This document shows positions 7,726 to 16,408 of a stretch of DNA of 64,000 nucleotides, piece after piece; positions within the stretch are counted from its first letter, which is position 1; each line of letters opens with the position of its first letter. The position numbers and the translations under genes are program-made. The DNA is taken from contig NZ_LOKX01000036.1 of assembly GCF_002211285.1 (NCBI RefSeq), forward strand, positions 124,001-188,000, read 5' to 3'. The DNA comes from Rhizobium sp. R635. Its GTDB lineage: Bacteria; Pseudomonadota; Alphaproteobacteria; Rhizobiales; Rhizobiaceae. The notes under the pieces are model-generated. The model ran no database searches and was not told the DNA's origin. It saw nothing but the letters and a program-made list of their open reading frames with translations.

Positions 7726-9129
7726 ATGTCGGCAATCGCATCTTTGTTTCAGGAAGCCGCCCGGCTTGCGGCCGGGTTTCGTGAGCGCGCGCCCGCCCGC
7801 CATGTCCCCCGGCACGATTATGCCACTTCGCTTGCCGCCTTCGACGAGCCGCTGCCGGCCGCCGGCGCTGACATGACCGATGTCATCAGGCAGCTCGCAG
7901 CGGATGCCGAGCCCGGCCTGCATTTTATGACCGGCCCGCGCTTCTTCGGCTGGGTCATCGGCGGCTCGCATCCGGTCGGCGTCGCGGCCGATTTCCTGAC
8001 CAGCGCCTGGGGCCAGAATGCCGGAAACCACGTCGCCGCCCCGGCCGCCTCCGCCGTCGAAGCCGTCTCGGCGAGATGGCTTCTCGATATATTGAAGCTG
8101 CCGGCCGAAAGCTCGGTCGGCTTCGTCACGGGGGCGACGGTCGCCAACTTCACCTGCCTTGCCGCCGCCCGCGGCGAGGTGCTGCGCAAGGCCGGCTGGG
8201 ATGCCGATGCCAAGGGCCTGTTCGGCGCGCCGGAGATTACCGTGCTGATCGGCGACGACGCCCACACGACCGTCTTTTCCGCACTGCAATTCTTAGGTCT
8301 TGGCCACGACCGGGTGCTGCGCCTGCCGGCCGACCCGATGGGCCGGATCGACCCGTCCGCCCTGCCCGCCGCGCTTGCCTCCGTCACCGGCCCCTGCATC
8401 GCCATCCTCCAGGCCGGGCAGATCAATACCGGCGGCTTCGACGATTTTCTCCGCATCATTCCGGCGCTGAAGGAAAAAGGCGCCTGGGTGCATGTCGACG
8501 GCGCCTTCGGCCTCTGGGCGCAGGCATCGGAGAAATTCAGCCATTTGAGCCGCGGCGTCGAGGCGGCCGACAGCTGGGCGACCGACGGCCACAAATGGCT
8601 GCAGACGCCCTATGACTGTGGCTATGCGATCGTGCGCCACGAGCTCGCCCACCGCCGCGCCATGACGATCGCCGCGAGCTACCTGCCGCTGGCAACCGAG
8701 GGCGAGCGCGACCCCTCCCATTACGTGCCGGAGCTTTCCCGGCGCGCCCGGGGCTTTGCCACCTGGGCGATGCTGAAACATCTCGGCCGCGACGGCATCG
8801 CCGCCCTCATCGACCAGTGCTGCGCCTCCGCCCGCCTGCTGGCCGAGCATCTCCAGCGCGAACCCGGCATCACCATCTTGAACGAGATCACGCTGAACCA
8901 GCTCATCCTCCGCTTCGCCGCCGACCGCCCGGACGATGAAAGCGACGCGATCACCCGCAAGACCATCGCAAAGATCTGCGAAGACGCCACCCTCTTCGCC
9001 GGCGGCGCCAAATGGCGCGGCCGCGACGTCCTGCGCCTCTCCGTCACCAACTTCCAGACGAATGCCGACGAGGCCCGGTTGGCGGCGGACAGCATTGTCG
9101 CGGCTTTCAGGAGCGTCGGCCGCGGCTGA
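7726..9129 (+). CDS. PLP-dependent group II decarboxylase (aromatic-amino-acid/glutamate decarboxylase family)
   Basis: 467 residues, ATG start with GAGGGGGA upstream. Group II decarboxylases remove CO2 from amino acids such as Trp, Tyr, Dopa, Glu or diaminobutyrate. Visible family features are FFGWVIGGSHPVG (about 76-88), HVDGAFG with the PLP-stacking and PLP-N1-binding residues (His256, Asp258), and ATDGHKWLQTPYDCG with the Schiff-base Lys290. Length is typical of the bacterial aromatic/pyridoxal-dependent branch. It is monocistronic. The substrate is not predictable from the motif set; the enzyme could also be an aldehyde-forming member of the fold. Confidence 0.85.
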   Translation: MSAIASLFQEAARLAAGFRERAPARHVPRHDYATSLAAFDEPLPAAGADMTDVIRQLAADAEPGLHFMTGPRFFGWVIGGSHPVGVAADFLTSAWGQNAGNHVAAPAASAVEAVSARWLLDILKLPAESSVGFVTGATVANFTCLAAARGEVLRKAGWDADAKGLFGAPEITVLIGDDAHTTVFSALQFLGLGHDRVLRLPADPMGRIDPSALPAALASVTGPCIAILQAGQINTGGFDDFLRIIPALKEKGAWVHVDGAFGLWAQASEKFSHLSRGVEAADSWATDGHKWLQTPYDCGYAIVRHELAHRRAMTIAASYLPLATEGERDPSHYVPELSRRARGFATWAMLKHLGRDGIAALIDQCCASARLLAEHLQREPGITILNEITLNQLILRFAADRPDDESDAITRKTIAKICEDATLFAGGAKWRGRDVLRLSVTNFQTNADEARLAADSIVAAFRSVGRG

Positions 9130-9252
9130 CGTTCTTCCACGCGTGACATCGACTCTTGGCACTCCCCCGAGTAAAGTTACCGTCCTCTCCTCAAGATTGA
9201 GGGATTTCAGCCTGCAGTCCCTCGCCTCGCTCCACGCTCCAACGGTTTTCCA

Positions 9253-9744
9253 ATGTCACGATATCTGCTGGCAATTGCCGCTCTTCTCGTCCTGATCCCG
9301 GCCTTTGCTCATGCCAGCGAGGCGCGCGGAAAGGCCTCTCGCCTCGCGACGGAGAACTGTTCGGAAATCGGCAGTATGATCGTCGCGCAGGTGCCGGCCG
9401 GCCCAACATATGGAGCCACTCATCTCAAATGCGGCCCGCAACAGGTCCTGAGGCTCGAGCGTCAGACGGGCCGCGATGGGGTCAATCCCATCTGGACCCC
9501 GGTCGATCAAATCGCCGTTACGATGCCCACACCCCGCCACGAGATCCTCGGGCCGGGATATTGCTCCTCCAGCCAATTTCCTGACGATGCCACCATCATT
9601 GCGCTCGGCACGATGGCGGAACAACCGGACGGCTCTTATGGATCGGAGAATGTGGTGAAAGCCTGGAGGTTCGACATCAAGCGCGAAAAGATGGTGGCCA
9701 TCCCCGTCAGCGGCGTGCTCTGCGCGGTGGACGGGGGCGATTGA
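9253..9744 (+). CDS. Periplasmic hypothetical protein
   Basis: 163 residues. The N-terminal signal peptide MSRYLLAIAALLVLIPAFAHA is followed by a mature domain with four cysteines (NCSEIG, LKCGP, GYCSSS, VLCAVDGG) that could form two disulfides. It is not recognised as a known family. It is monocistronic and followed by repeats. Confidence 0.6.
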   Translation: MSRYLLAIAALLVLIPAFAHASEARGKASRLATENCSEIGSMIVAQVPAGPTYGATHLKCGPQQVLRLERQTGRDGVNPIWTPVDQIAVTMPTPRHEILGPGYCSSSQFPDDATIIALGTMAEQPDGSYGSENVVKAWRFDIKREKMVAIPVSGVLCAVDGGD

Positions 9745-9790
9745 CGGTCCGGGCGGCTCCGTCAGGAAATCCGCGCTCAGCAGGAACGCT

Positions 9791-9885
9791 TCCCCAAGCT
9801 TTCGCGCCCAAGGACTTGGGCGCACTGGATTCCTGTGACATCCCTCGGGCAAAGCCCGAGGAAGGGAATGAGGGAGCTTGGGGAA
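9791..9885. repeat. Palindromic intergenic repeat, family A, shortened copy 2
   Basis: The ends are inverted (tccccaagct / agcttgggga). Inside are the family-A hairpin gcgcccaaggacttgggcgc and the right-arm phrase ctggattcctgtgaca…ggaatgaggga. The left arm of the long copies is missing and a separate hairpin (ctcgggcaaagcccgag) replaces part of it. Confidence 0.7.
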
Positions 9886-10003
9886 CCGTCGGCGTGAACC
9901 TGACGGCAGTGGCGCAAGACCGAGGATGATGGCCAAAACCCGTGCGATCACGCAGATCGTGTTCGAGAGATATCGAAGACTGGCTCCAAACGAGTGCCGC
10001 AAG

Positions 10004-10185
10004 CGCCAAAGAGGTTTGGAAGGACGTTTTTAAGAGGCACCAACATTTTTAAAAACGCGCAGGAGACCCCCTGCAGATCCTGGCTGCACCCATTTTTTAA
10101 AATGTTGACCTCTCTTAAAAACCTCTTTGTCAATCTTAAGCTATTGGATTCATTGGAATCTGGTGGAAGAGAGGTTTTTAAGGGA
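10004..10185. repeat. AT-rich palindromic repeat, family C, copy 1
   Basis: The left arm begins aaagaggtttgg and includes gtttttaag…ccaacattttt; the right arm is aaaatgttgacctctctt followed by aaaaacctcttt. A third half-site, gagaggtttttaaggg, follows about 30 bp later. About 160 bp is shared with 11119-11287, in the same orientation. The two copies flank the TIGR02594-type gene. No ribosome binding site or conserved codon pattern supports the short frames inside it. Confidence 0.75.
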
Positions 10186-10199
10186 GCAAATTTCCGGCT

Positions 10200-10622
10200 T
10201 CATCGTCGAACGGCGACGACGGAGCTGGCGCGGTAGCGGGACAGCTGGACCCGGTTGGATTGGTTGCCGCCGAAGAGGTAGACATATTGGCGGCGCTGGT
10301 CGAAATGGTCGAACAGGCTCACATGGAAGCGCCGGCCGCTGCGGATCACCACCACGTCGCCGCGTTGGGCGGAGCGGGCGAAGACCGGCTTGCCGAACTT
10401 CATCCAGGACCGTGCCATATTGGGATTGTCAGGCGGCTGACGCGACGATCGCTTGGCGACGAAGGCCAGGAACGCCCCGCACCAGGAGGTGCGCCTCGGA
10501 TTGACGCCGAGGAAGGAGATGGAGCGTTCATGCATGCTTTTGTATCGGGACGCCGTGGTGAGCATGTCTGCCTCACAGGGCACGGCAAGCGCCGTGAGGA
10601 CGATGACGAGAATAACCTTCAT
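10200..10622 (-). CDS. Secreted TIGR02594-type (CHAP/NlpC-P60-like) protein
   Basis: 140 residues: signal peptide MKVILVIVLTALAVPCEA, then the family pattern SWCGAFLAFVAKRS (about 46-59) with the likely catalytic Cys, RSWMKFGKPV, QRGDVVVI, RFHVSLF with the likely His (about 100), and VYLFGGNQSNRVQLSRY near the C-terminus. TIGR02594 proteins are small cysteine peptidase/amidase-like domains thought to act on peptidoglycan. Here it stands alone, without a phage lysis cassette. The protein should be exported to the periplasm. Two family-C repeats flank it. Confidence 0.7.
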   Translation of the reverse strand: MKVILVIVLTALAVPCEADMLTTASRYKSMHERSISFLGVNPRRTSWCGAFLAFVAKRSSRQPPDNPNMARSWMKFGKPVFARSAQRGDVVVIRSGRRFHVSLFDHFDQRRQYVYLFGGNQSNRVQLSRYRASSVVAVRR

Positions 10623-11008
10623 GGTTTCCCACCATTGTTTGGAAGATCATGATGATCTCAATTGTGACGAAGAATAAAATGCGGCAGGAAACGTAAAGAT
10701 GAATCATGGCGCGAATGAGAAGCAATTTATTCGTGTATTTATGGAGATAATCAGGAAACAAAGCTTCCTATGACAGGCTCTGCCGGCCCGGCGGGCAGAC
10801 GCTGGGCGGACGGGAAAAGCCCGCCGCGCGAGACGTCCGAGGTCTCCTCCTGCCCGACCTATATTTCATGAGGGACTCTCATAATACTTGGAGGATATCG
10901 ACAATACATTGCCGCGCCGAACCCGGCGGCACTTCGCGATCATTGCCGGGATTTAACTGGCATTTCCGGAGATCTTCCCGCACGCTGGCCTGAACGAAAG
11001 GAAGACGG
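10623..11008. other. Gene-free stretch upstream of the TIGR02594 gene
   Basis: An AT-rich leader (10640-10770) that should hold the promoter of the leftward gene, then mixed sequence. A possible 33-codon frame (ATG 10770 to TGA 10871, AGGA upstream) is present but has no recognisable relatives or coding signature. No other feature was seen. Confidence 0.4.
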
Positions 11009-11089
11009 ATGAAGAGGCGGACCCTTGTGCTCGGCGGCGCGGCCATCGTCGCATCCTCGGTGGCGGCGGCCGCCCTCTGGCTTCGGTGA
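11009..11089 (+). CDS. Possible 26-residue Tat-signal-like or single-pass micropeptide
   Basis: ATG at 11009 with GGAAG 4-5 bases upstream. The product begins MKRRTLVLGGAAIVASS and ends in AAAALWLR: a basic twin-Arg start followed by a hydrophobic span, then a stop. It could be a tiny membrane protein, or the surviving signal sequence of a lost exported protein, since family-C repeat copy 2 begins 30 bp downstream. It is not recognised as a known gene. Confidence 0.35.
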   Translation: MKRRTLVLGGAAIVASSVAAAALWLR

Positions 11090-11118
11090 GCGAAAGCGAA
11101 GGGCACGCCTTCTCCCCC

Positions 11119-11287
11119 GCCAAAGAGGTTTGGAAGGACGTTTTTAAGAAGCCCCAACATTTTTAAAAATGCACCTCACATCTCGACCCCACCCATTTTT
11201 TAAAATGTTGACCTCTCTTAAAAACCTCTTTGCCAATCATAAGCCATTGGATTCATTTGCAATGAGTGACAGAGACGTTTTTAAGCA
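11119..11287. repeat. AT-rich palindromic repeat, family C, copy 2
   Basis: Same architecture and orientation as 10004-10185: aaagaggtttggaaggacg, then ttttt-aag, the central pair ccaacattttt / aaaatgttgacc, ctcttaaaaacctcttt, and a trailing gacgtttttaagc. The loop between the arms differs in sequence, while the arms are nearly identical, which suggests selection or recent copying of the arms. Confidence 0.75.
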
Positions 11288-11385
11288 GGCTATGAGCACG
11301 GCAAAAAACCGGATCTCGTTTGAACCAGATTCGGCATCCATGCGTATCTCCTCGGACAGCAAAGGAAACAGCAAGGGGTGATGAC

Positions 11386-11667
11386 ATGGTCATTAAGGAA
11401 AGTGTCGCCCGCACCGCTGGGCGGGCCGTCGACCAGGGGTTGGCGCGGCTGATGATGCGGTTGCCGGCGACGCGGCCGACGATCCGGGCGGCGGTGGCGA
11501 GCGATTCCGAACTTTGCGAATTGTGCGGCACCTATGGCGAAGCCTGCGCGCTGCTCGATGTCATGCGCCGGGACAGCTCGGCAGATCCCATGATGATCGC
11601 CGATTATGAGGGCATCTGCAGGGATATCGAAGCCGAATTCCTGCTGACCTTGATCGGCGAGGAATAA
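11386..11667 (+). CDS. Small conserved hypothetical protein
   Basis: 93 residues from the ATG at 11386 (AAGGGG 7-10 bases upstream; a longer frame reaches 11320 without a good ribosome site). An Arg/Ala-rich N-terminal helix is followed by SELCELCGTYGEACALLDVMRR, where the closely spaced Cys residues (ELCELCG) are noticeable but too few for a zinc knuckle. The acidic C-terminus is IEAEFLLTLIGEE. No function is recognised. It ends 12 bp before the convergent beta-helix gene. Confidence 0.55.
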   Translation: MVIKESVARTAGRAVDQGLARLMMRLPATRPTIRAAVASDSELCELCGTYGEACALLDVMRRDSSADPMMIADYEGICRDIEAEFLLTLIGEE

Positions 11668-11679
11668 GGCCGGCCGCCC

Positions 11680-13140
11680 TCAGACCAGCGGATGATCCGG
11701 CTGGGCGGCGACATTCAGCGCCTGTTCGTCGGCGTGATGCGAAGCCTCGGGCGCAATCTCCTGATGCCAGGCGGCGTTGCCGTTTTCGCCGGCGCCGAAG
11801 AGATCGGCCACCTCGGTCGCGCCGAAATGATGGCCCTCGCCCGGCAGCACGCCGAACTTGTCGAAGGCCTCGCCGCCGAAGCGGCGCAGCAGCAGGCTTT
11901 CCGAGGAGACGCCGTCGTGCCCGAAGGCATTGCCGTGATGGGCGCCGTCGGCATCGGCCGACATCTTCGTCAGGCTGTCCTGCGTGGTATGGCTGGTATC
12001 GGCGGCCATCAGGCTGAGGCTCGTTTCCGTCGCGGCCTGGCTGTCGAAACTCATAAGCGCCGCCTCGGTCTCGACCGTCGTATTGTTGCTGACGGGGAAC
12101 GTGCCGGCGGCGATGATCGATGGCGATATGCTGTAGGGCGTCACGTCGCTGGCGATGAAATTGTCGTGGAAGGAACCGGATGCCGGCCGGTCGACCTTCA
12201 GCGCCGCCTGCGTCAGGTCGTCGAACAGGTTGCCGTAGATATCGATGCCCTCGCGGACATAGCTGGTGGTGCCGGCCGCACTGACCGCCACGCCCCAGAC
12301 GCCGTCATGGATGTAATTGCCGGAGATATCGTAATCCCGCGTGTCGCCCTGGTCGCCGAGGCCGATGGCATAGGACCAGCTGTAGCCGCCATAACCCGAA
12401 ATATCGTTGCCATGGATGGTGACGTTGGTGCCGGCCTGCGCGCCGATGCTGAAGCCGCCGCCGATGATCGTATTGTCCTCGACCAGCGCATTCACCGGCC
12501 GCACCAGCGCGATGACGCCTTTCGTGGTGATGGCGCCGGTCTGGTCGAGCGTGTTGCCGCTGATGACGATGTTGCTGCTGTCGTTCATCTGCACGGCATC
12601 GGCCGCCGTGCCGTGGGCGTTGGTGACGGTGTTGTTGAGGAAGTTGACGCCGTTGACCTTCTCGATCCACACACCGTCGCCGTTCACGTCGTTGATCGTG
12701 CTGTTTTCGATGGTGATATTGGAGCCGGTGCGGAAGGTGATCGAACCGGATTTGGACAGTCCGGTGTGATCGACCTCGACATTGCGCACGGTCCAATTTG
12801 AGACATATCCGCCATAGATGGCCGCGCCTTGAGTGTCGGAGATCTTCAGGTTCTCGATGACGATGTTCGAGGCATAGAGGCTGTGAATGCCGTCGTTCGG
12901 GCTGCTGATCACAGGCGCATCGCCGACGCCGTAGCTGCCGATGGTGATCGGCGCATCGACCGTGCCGGAATATTTCAAGTCGAGCTGGTCGTTATATGAG
13001 GTGCCGGCGGCAAGCAGCACGCTGTCGCCCGGCTGCAGCTTCAAGTTTTCCACCGCCCAGAACGACGCAAAAGGCGCATCCTCGCTGGTCCCGGCATTGG
13101 TGTTGGAGCCGGTGGCCGAATTTACATAATAGATTGTCAT
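11680..13140 (-). CDS. Right-handed parallel beta-helix repeat protein (paralogue 1)
   Basis: 486 residues from the ATG at 13140 (CAAGG upstream; the frame is open further but not conserved). MTIYYVNSATGSNTNAGTSEDAPF is the start typical of beta-helix carbohydrate-active proteins. From about residue 60 to 350 runs a ladder of short repeats of the type SNIVIENLKISD, NITIENSTIND and NVTIHGNDISG, each one rung of a parallel beta-helix (pectate-lyase/alginate-epimerase fold). The C-terminal 110 residues are Ala/His-rich (HHGNAFGHDG…LLLRRFGGE) and match the next gene only partly. There is no N-terminal signal; related rhizobial proteins leave by type I secretion. A polysaccharide lyase or binding role is inferred only. 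Confidence 0.8.
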   Translation of the reverse strand: MTIYYVNSATGSNTNAGTSEDAPFASFWAVENLKLQPGDSVLLAAGTSYNDQLDLKYSGTVDAPITIGSYGVGDAPVISSPNDGIHSLYASNIVIENLKISDTQGAAIYGGYVSNWTVRNVEVDHTGLSKSGSITFRTGSNITIENSTINDVNGDGVWIEKVNGVNFLNNTVTNAHGTAADAVQMNDSSNIVISGNTLDQTGAITTKGVIALVRPVNALVEDNTIIGGGFSIGAQAGTNVTIHGNDISGYGGYSWSYAIGLGDQGDTRDYDISGNYIHDGVWGVAVSAAGTTSYVREGIDIYGNLFDDLTQAALKVDRPASGSFHDNFIASDVTPYSISPSIIAAGTFPVSNNTTVETEAALMSFDSQAATETSLSLMAADTSHTTQDSLTKMSADADGAHHGNAFGHDGVSSESLLLRRFGGEAFDKFGVLPGEGHHFGATEVADLFGAGENGNAAWHQEIAPEASHHADEQALNVAAQPDHPLV

Positions 13141-13463
13141 ATCGCCTTGTTCTCGCATTGTCGCCCAGCCGACTATGTCGGCTGCGACGCGTGGATCGGA
13201 TGCGGTCGGGGGCTGAAGGCCATGCTGAGATGGCGTTCGATTGCCGTTACGGCGCTCGACAGGCCCTGCGCCTGCCGTGCTCCCGAGCAGCCCGCCTGGC
13301 GGTGGCGGCTGCATCCTTGAGAATACAACTTATGAGAAAAGAATCTAGAAAACAACGAGCGAAAGGTGAATGAACGGTAACGCACCGAGGGGTGGTTTAC
13401 GTTAGGTAAGTGTCGGTGTCAGTGGCCGTCTTCGTCCTTCTCATCGGAGTAAGGCAATGGAAG
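13141..13463. other. Gene-free stretch upstream of beta-helix paralogue 1
   Basis: Contains the probable promoter of the leftward beta-helix gene, including an AT-rich stretch at 13318-13350. No coding sequence with support was seen on either strand. Confidence 0.4.
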
Positions 13464-13645
13464 GTGTGCCGTACGGCCCCCTCATCTGCCTGCCGGCATC
13501 TTCTCCCCGCTGGGGAGAAGGGACCAAGCCGCACGACCATCCTTTCAACCGAAATGTCAGAGGGACCGAGACGCTGCCACGATTCCGCTTCTCCCCAGCG
13601 GGGAGAAGATGCCGGCAGGCAGATGAGGGGGCCACACGGCACGCC
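13464..13645. repeat. Mosaic palindromic repeat, family B, copy 1
   Basis: The left arm reads gtgccgtacggccccctcat, then tgcctgccggcatcttctcc and ccgctggggag. The right arm is its inverse (cttctccccagcggggag … gatgccggcaggcagatgag … ccacacggcac). A spacer of about 70 bp holds accaagccgcacgaccatcc…gctgccacgattccg. Confidence 0.85.
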
Positions 13646-13724
13646 CCATCCCCTTCATCCTGAAATGCACATCATACGGCAACGTAGAAGAACGAGGGCG
13701 GATAATCAGCCCGCCCCCGCACTC

Positions 13725-15221
13725 TCAGCTCACCAAACCATCCATATGAATATACACCGTCAGCGTATCCCCATCGCTATGCTGCGAGTTTCCATCATTG
13801 ACCCCATAGCTGAAAGTCTCGCTCACATGCCCGTCATGGCCGGGCAGCTTCGTCTCATCGAGCGTGTAGGCATAATTCCCTTCCCGGTCGACATGGATGG
13901 AACCATAGTCGCCGGTCAGCGTCAGCCCGTGCTTGCCCACACTTTCGTCGCCGAAGCGGCGCAGCACCAGGGTGTCGTTGTCGGAGCTGTCGTTTTCGAG
14001 AAGATTGCCGCGATGGGCCTCACCGTTGTCGGTGAAGATCTTCAGATTGTCGTGGACGGCGACGACGGCCGCGCCCGCGGCAGCCTCCGTCGTCGTCGTT
14101 GCGGCGGCAACCTTGGTGTCGGCGCTCGCAAGCGTCGTTTCCACATTGGCGACCGTCTGATTGCCGCTGACGGTGAAGGTGTGCGCGTCGGCGATGGCGG
14201 GCGAGATGCTGGTGGCCGTGGTGCCGCTCTCGATCGTGTTGTTGGTGAAAGAGCCGGTGGCCGGCCTGTCGACCTTCAGCGCCGCCTGAGAGAGGTCATC
14301 GAAGGTGTTGTCGTGCACCTTGATATTGGTGCGGGTATAGCTGGTGCCGATGGGGCCGCTGACGGCCACGCCCCATGCGCCGTCGTGGATGTGGTTGCCC
14401 GAGATGTCATAATCCCGCGCATTGCCCTGATCGCCGAGGCCGACGGCGAAGGACCAGCTGTAGCCGTGAAATCCGGATATGTCGTTGTCGCGGATGGCGA
14501 TGGTCTTGCCCGCCTGCGCGCTGATGCCGAAGCCGCCGCCGGTCAGCACATTGTCCTCGACCACGGCATTCGTCGGCCTGACAAGCGCGATCACGCCCTT
14601 CGGGCTGCTGGCATCGGTCTGATCGAGATGATTGCCCTTGATCAGAATATTGCTGCTGTCGTTCATCTGCACGGCATCGGCCGTCGAGCCGTTGGCGCTG
14701 GTGACGGTGTTGCTGAGAAGCTTGACGCCGGCGACCTTCTCGATCCAGAAGCCGTCGCCCTTGACATCGGTTACCTTGCTGCTTTCGACGGTGACGTTCT
14801 TGCTGCTGCGGAAGGTGACGGCGCCCGCGCTTTCCGACAATCCCGTCTTGGAGATATCGACGTTGCGCACCGTCCAGTTCGTGACGCTGCCGCCATAAAT
14901 GCCGGCGCCGCCGATGTTCGAGATCTTCAGGTTCTCGATGACGATGTTGGAGGCATAGAGGCTGTGAATGCCGTCGCCATTGCTGTGGATCACAGGGGCC
15001 GAGCCCGTCCCGTAACTGCCGATCTTGATCGGCGCGCTCTCGGTGCCGGAATATTTGATATCGAATTGTTCGTTAAAAACGCTTCCCTTGGCCAGCAGCA
15101 CGCTGTCGCCCGGTTTCAGTTTCAAGGATTCCACTTTGGACAAAGTCGCAAAAGCCGATGACTGGTTCGTTCCACTGTTGCGGTCGGAGCCGGTCGCTGA
15201 GTTCACATAGTAGATTGTCAT
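13725..15221 (-). CDS. Right-handed parallel beta-helix protein with VCBS-like C-terminus (paralogue 2)
   Basis: 498 residues, ATG at 15221. It aligns end to end with the gene at 11680 for about the first 380 residues (same MTIYYVNSATGS start, DGIHSLYASNIVIENLKIS, TADAVQMNDSSNI, GYSWS(F/Y)A(V/I)GLGDQG). The C-terminus differs: about residues 405-498 form a VCBS-type beta-sandwich (HRGNLLENDSSDNDTLVLRRFG…GSIHVDREGNYAYTLD…ETFSYGVNDGN), a domain common in type I-secreted rhizobial surface proteins and glycanases. It is probably exported without a signal peptide and acts on or binds an extracellular polysaccharide. The tandem arrangement with paralogue 1 shows a local duplication. Confidence 0.85.
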   Translation of the reverse strand: MTIYYVNSATGSDRNSGTNQSSAFATLSKVESLKLKPGDSVLLAKGSVFNEQFDIKYSGTESAPIKIGSYGTGSAPVIHSNGDGIHSLYASNIVIENLKISNIGGAGIYGGSVTNWTVRNVDISKTGLSESAGAVTFRSSKNVTVESSKVTDVKGDGFWIEKVAGVKLLSNTVTSANGSTADAVQMNDSSNILIKGNHLDQTDASSPKGVIALVRPTNAVVEDNVLTGGGFGISAQAGKTIAIRDNDISGFHGYSWSFAVGLGDQGNARDYDISGNHIHDGAWGVAVSGPIGTSYTRTNIKVHDNTFDDLSQAALKVDRPATGSFTNNTIESGTTATSISPAIADAHTFTVSGNQTVANVETTLASADTKVAAATTTTEAAAGAAVVAVHDNLKIFTDNGEAHRGNLLENDSSDNDTLVLRRFGDESVGKHGLTLTGDYGSIHVDREGNYAYTLDETKLPGHDGHVSETFSYGVNDGNSQHSDGDTLTVYIHMDGLVS

Positions 15222-15537
15222 ATCGCCAATGTTGCCCTGTTCGTCGGATCGCTACATCGCCACTGGAATCGACCGGGACCGGCCGTCCGAATGCGGCGGG
15301 GGCAAACCTAAGTGGCAAAGAGGCGAGAAGATGGTGTCAATGCGGCAAGGGGCCAGTTTGCCGGCCTTATTCCCCAGGCAGGGGCCGCTGCGCCGGAAAG
15401 CTGCAACTCAGGCCGGGAAAGCCGCGACTTCGAGGCGAATAAATCGAGGAATCCCGGAGGAACGTACCTCACCTTCAGGCTGTGCGGCGGGTGATTCTGC
15501 TCTTTTCTTGCGCTTGCCGAGGCCAAGCAATGAGAGA
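15222..15537. other. Gene-free stretch upstream of beta-helix paralogue 2
   Basis: Probable promoter region of the leftward gene. The first bases mirror those upstream of paralogue 1 (a short CAAGG/CATTGG-cgat leader before ATGACAATCTACTA), as expected for a duplication that included the ribosome-binding region. Nothing else is recognised. Confidence 0.4.
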
Positions 15538-15754
15538 TGTGCCGTGCGGCTCCCTCATCTGCCTGCCGGCATCGACCGGGGCGAGCCACGGGTCTCGCCC
15601 GTCCTTCGGACCCCGCTTGGGAGAAGGGACCAAGCCGCATGGACGCCATTCACACAGCCAAAGTTCTAGAGGGACCGAGGCGCTGCCACGATTCCGCTTC
15701 TCCCCAGCGGGGAGAAGATGCCGGCAGGCAGATGAGGGGGCCACACGGCACACC
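15538..15754. repeat. Mosaic palindromic repeat, family B, copy 2
   Basis: Outer arms as in copy 1. The left arm is extended by a module (cgaccggggcgagccacggg, then tctcgcccgtccttcggacc) that in other copies sits in the right arm. The spacer is of the same class as copy 1 (accaagccgcatggacgcc…). Confidence 0.85.
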
Positions 15755-15865
15755 TTCCATTACCTGGCTTCCGCAAGATGGAAGCCACCGTCCCCATCCC
15801 AAACCCAATTTACAACCCCTCCCCGCCATGCTAAAAAATGTGATTTCAACAACACAAGCAACACC

Positions 15866-16306
15866 ATGAACCTCACCACAGCCCTCGCCCGCGAATCCGT
15901 CATCGCCGACGCCCTCCGCGCCATCGACGAAGCCATCGGCGACGAGCCGCCAGGCGAGCAAGCCTTCCGCATCGTCGCCGCCATCAAGGCCCTGCGTCCC
16001 GACAGTTCGCCGCACGTCGCAAGCCTCGAGCGCATCGATTATCTGGAGGCCCTGCAGAAGAGCGCCCGCGCCGCCTGGAACGGACAATATGCCGACACCA
16101 GCATCGGCCCCGAATGCGATGCGGTCGCAGGTCTCGACACGCCGCTCGGCCGGCTGAAGATGGTGACATGGCGGCGCATCTGGCGCGGCGGCAGGATCGC
16201 CTGGGCCAGCGAATATTACCTCGGCGACGACCCCGTCAGCATCGCCGAAATCCGCGCCGCCGGCCTGGCACGCCGGCCGACGACGCGGAGCAGGAGGAAG
16301 GGTTGA
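15866..16306 (+). CDS. Hypothetical protein
   Basis: 146 residues from the ATG at 15866; the upstream sequence (aacacaagcaacacc) has little Shine-Dalgarno match. The N-terminal helical half (RESVIADALRAIDEAIGDEPPGEQ) is followed by RLKMVTWRRIWRGGRIAWASEYYLGDDPVSIAEIRAAGLARRP; the second part is compact and basic. No known domain is recognised. Typical high-GC codon use supports it as a native gene. Confidence 0.5.
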   Translation: MNLTTALARESVIADALRAIDEAIGDEPPGEQAFRIVAAIKALRPDSSPHVASLERIDYLEALQKSARAAWNGQYADTSIGPECDAVAGLDTPLGRLKMVTWRRIWRGGRIAWASEYYLGDDPVSIAEIRAAGLARRPTTRSRRKG

Positions 16307-16408
16307 GCGCCCTTCCCGAACAGGCGGCGCCACACCTCAAGACGTTGCGATTTCCACACCGCAACCATTGCCCGGATAAAACACCCCATCACCAATGGGG
16401 AATCCACC

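Noticed and set aside
6262-8289. Minus-strand open frame of 675 codons
   Set aside because: It runs antisense across the PhyH, hypothetical and decarboxylase genes, which have clear family motifs on the plus strand.
9994-10236. Peptide frame over family-C repeat (…HPFFKMLTSLKNLF…), similar frame at 11169
   Set aside because: The similarity is explained by the DNA repeat. The two frames differ outside it, and the inverted arms account for the sequence.
10770-10871. 33-codon frame with AGGA upstream
   Set aside because: No recognisable relatives, no compositional signal, and it lies in the leader of the opposite gene; kept only as a note.
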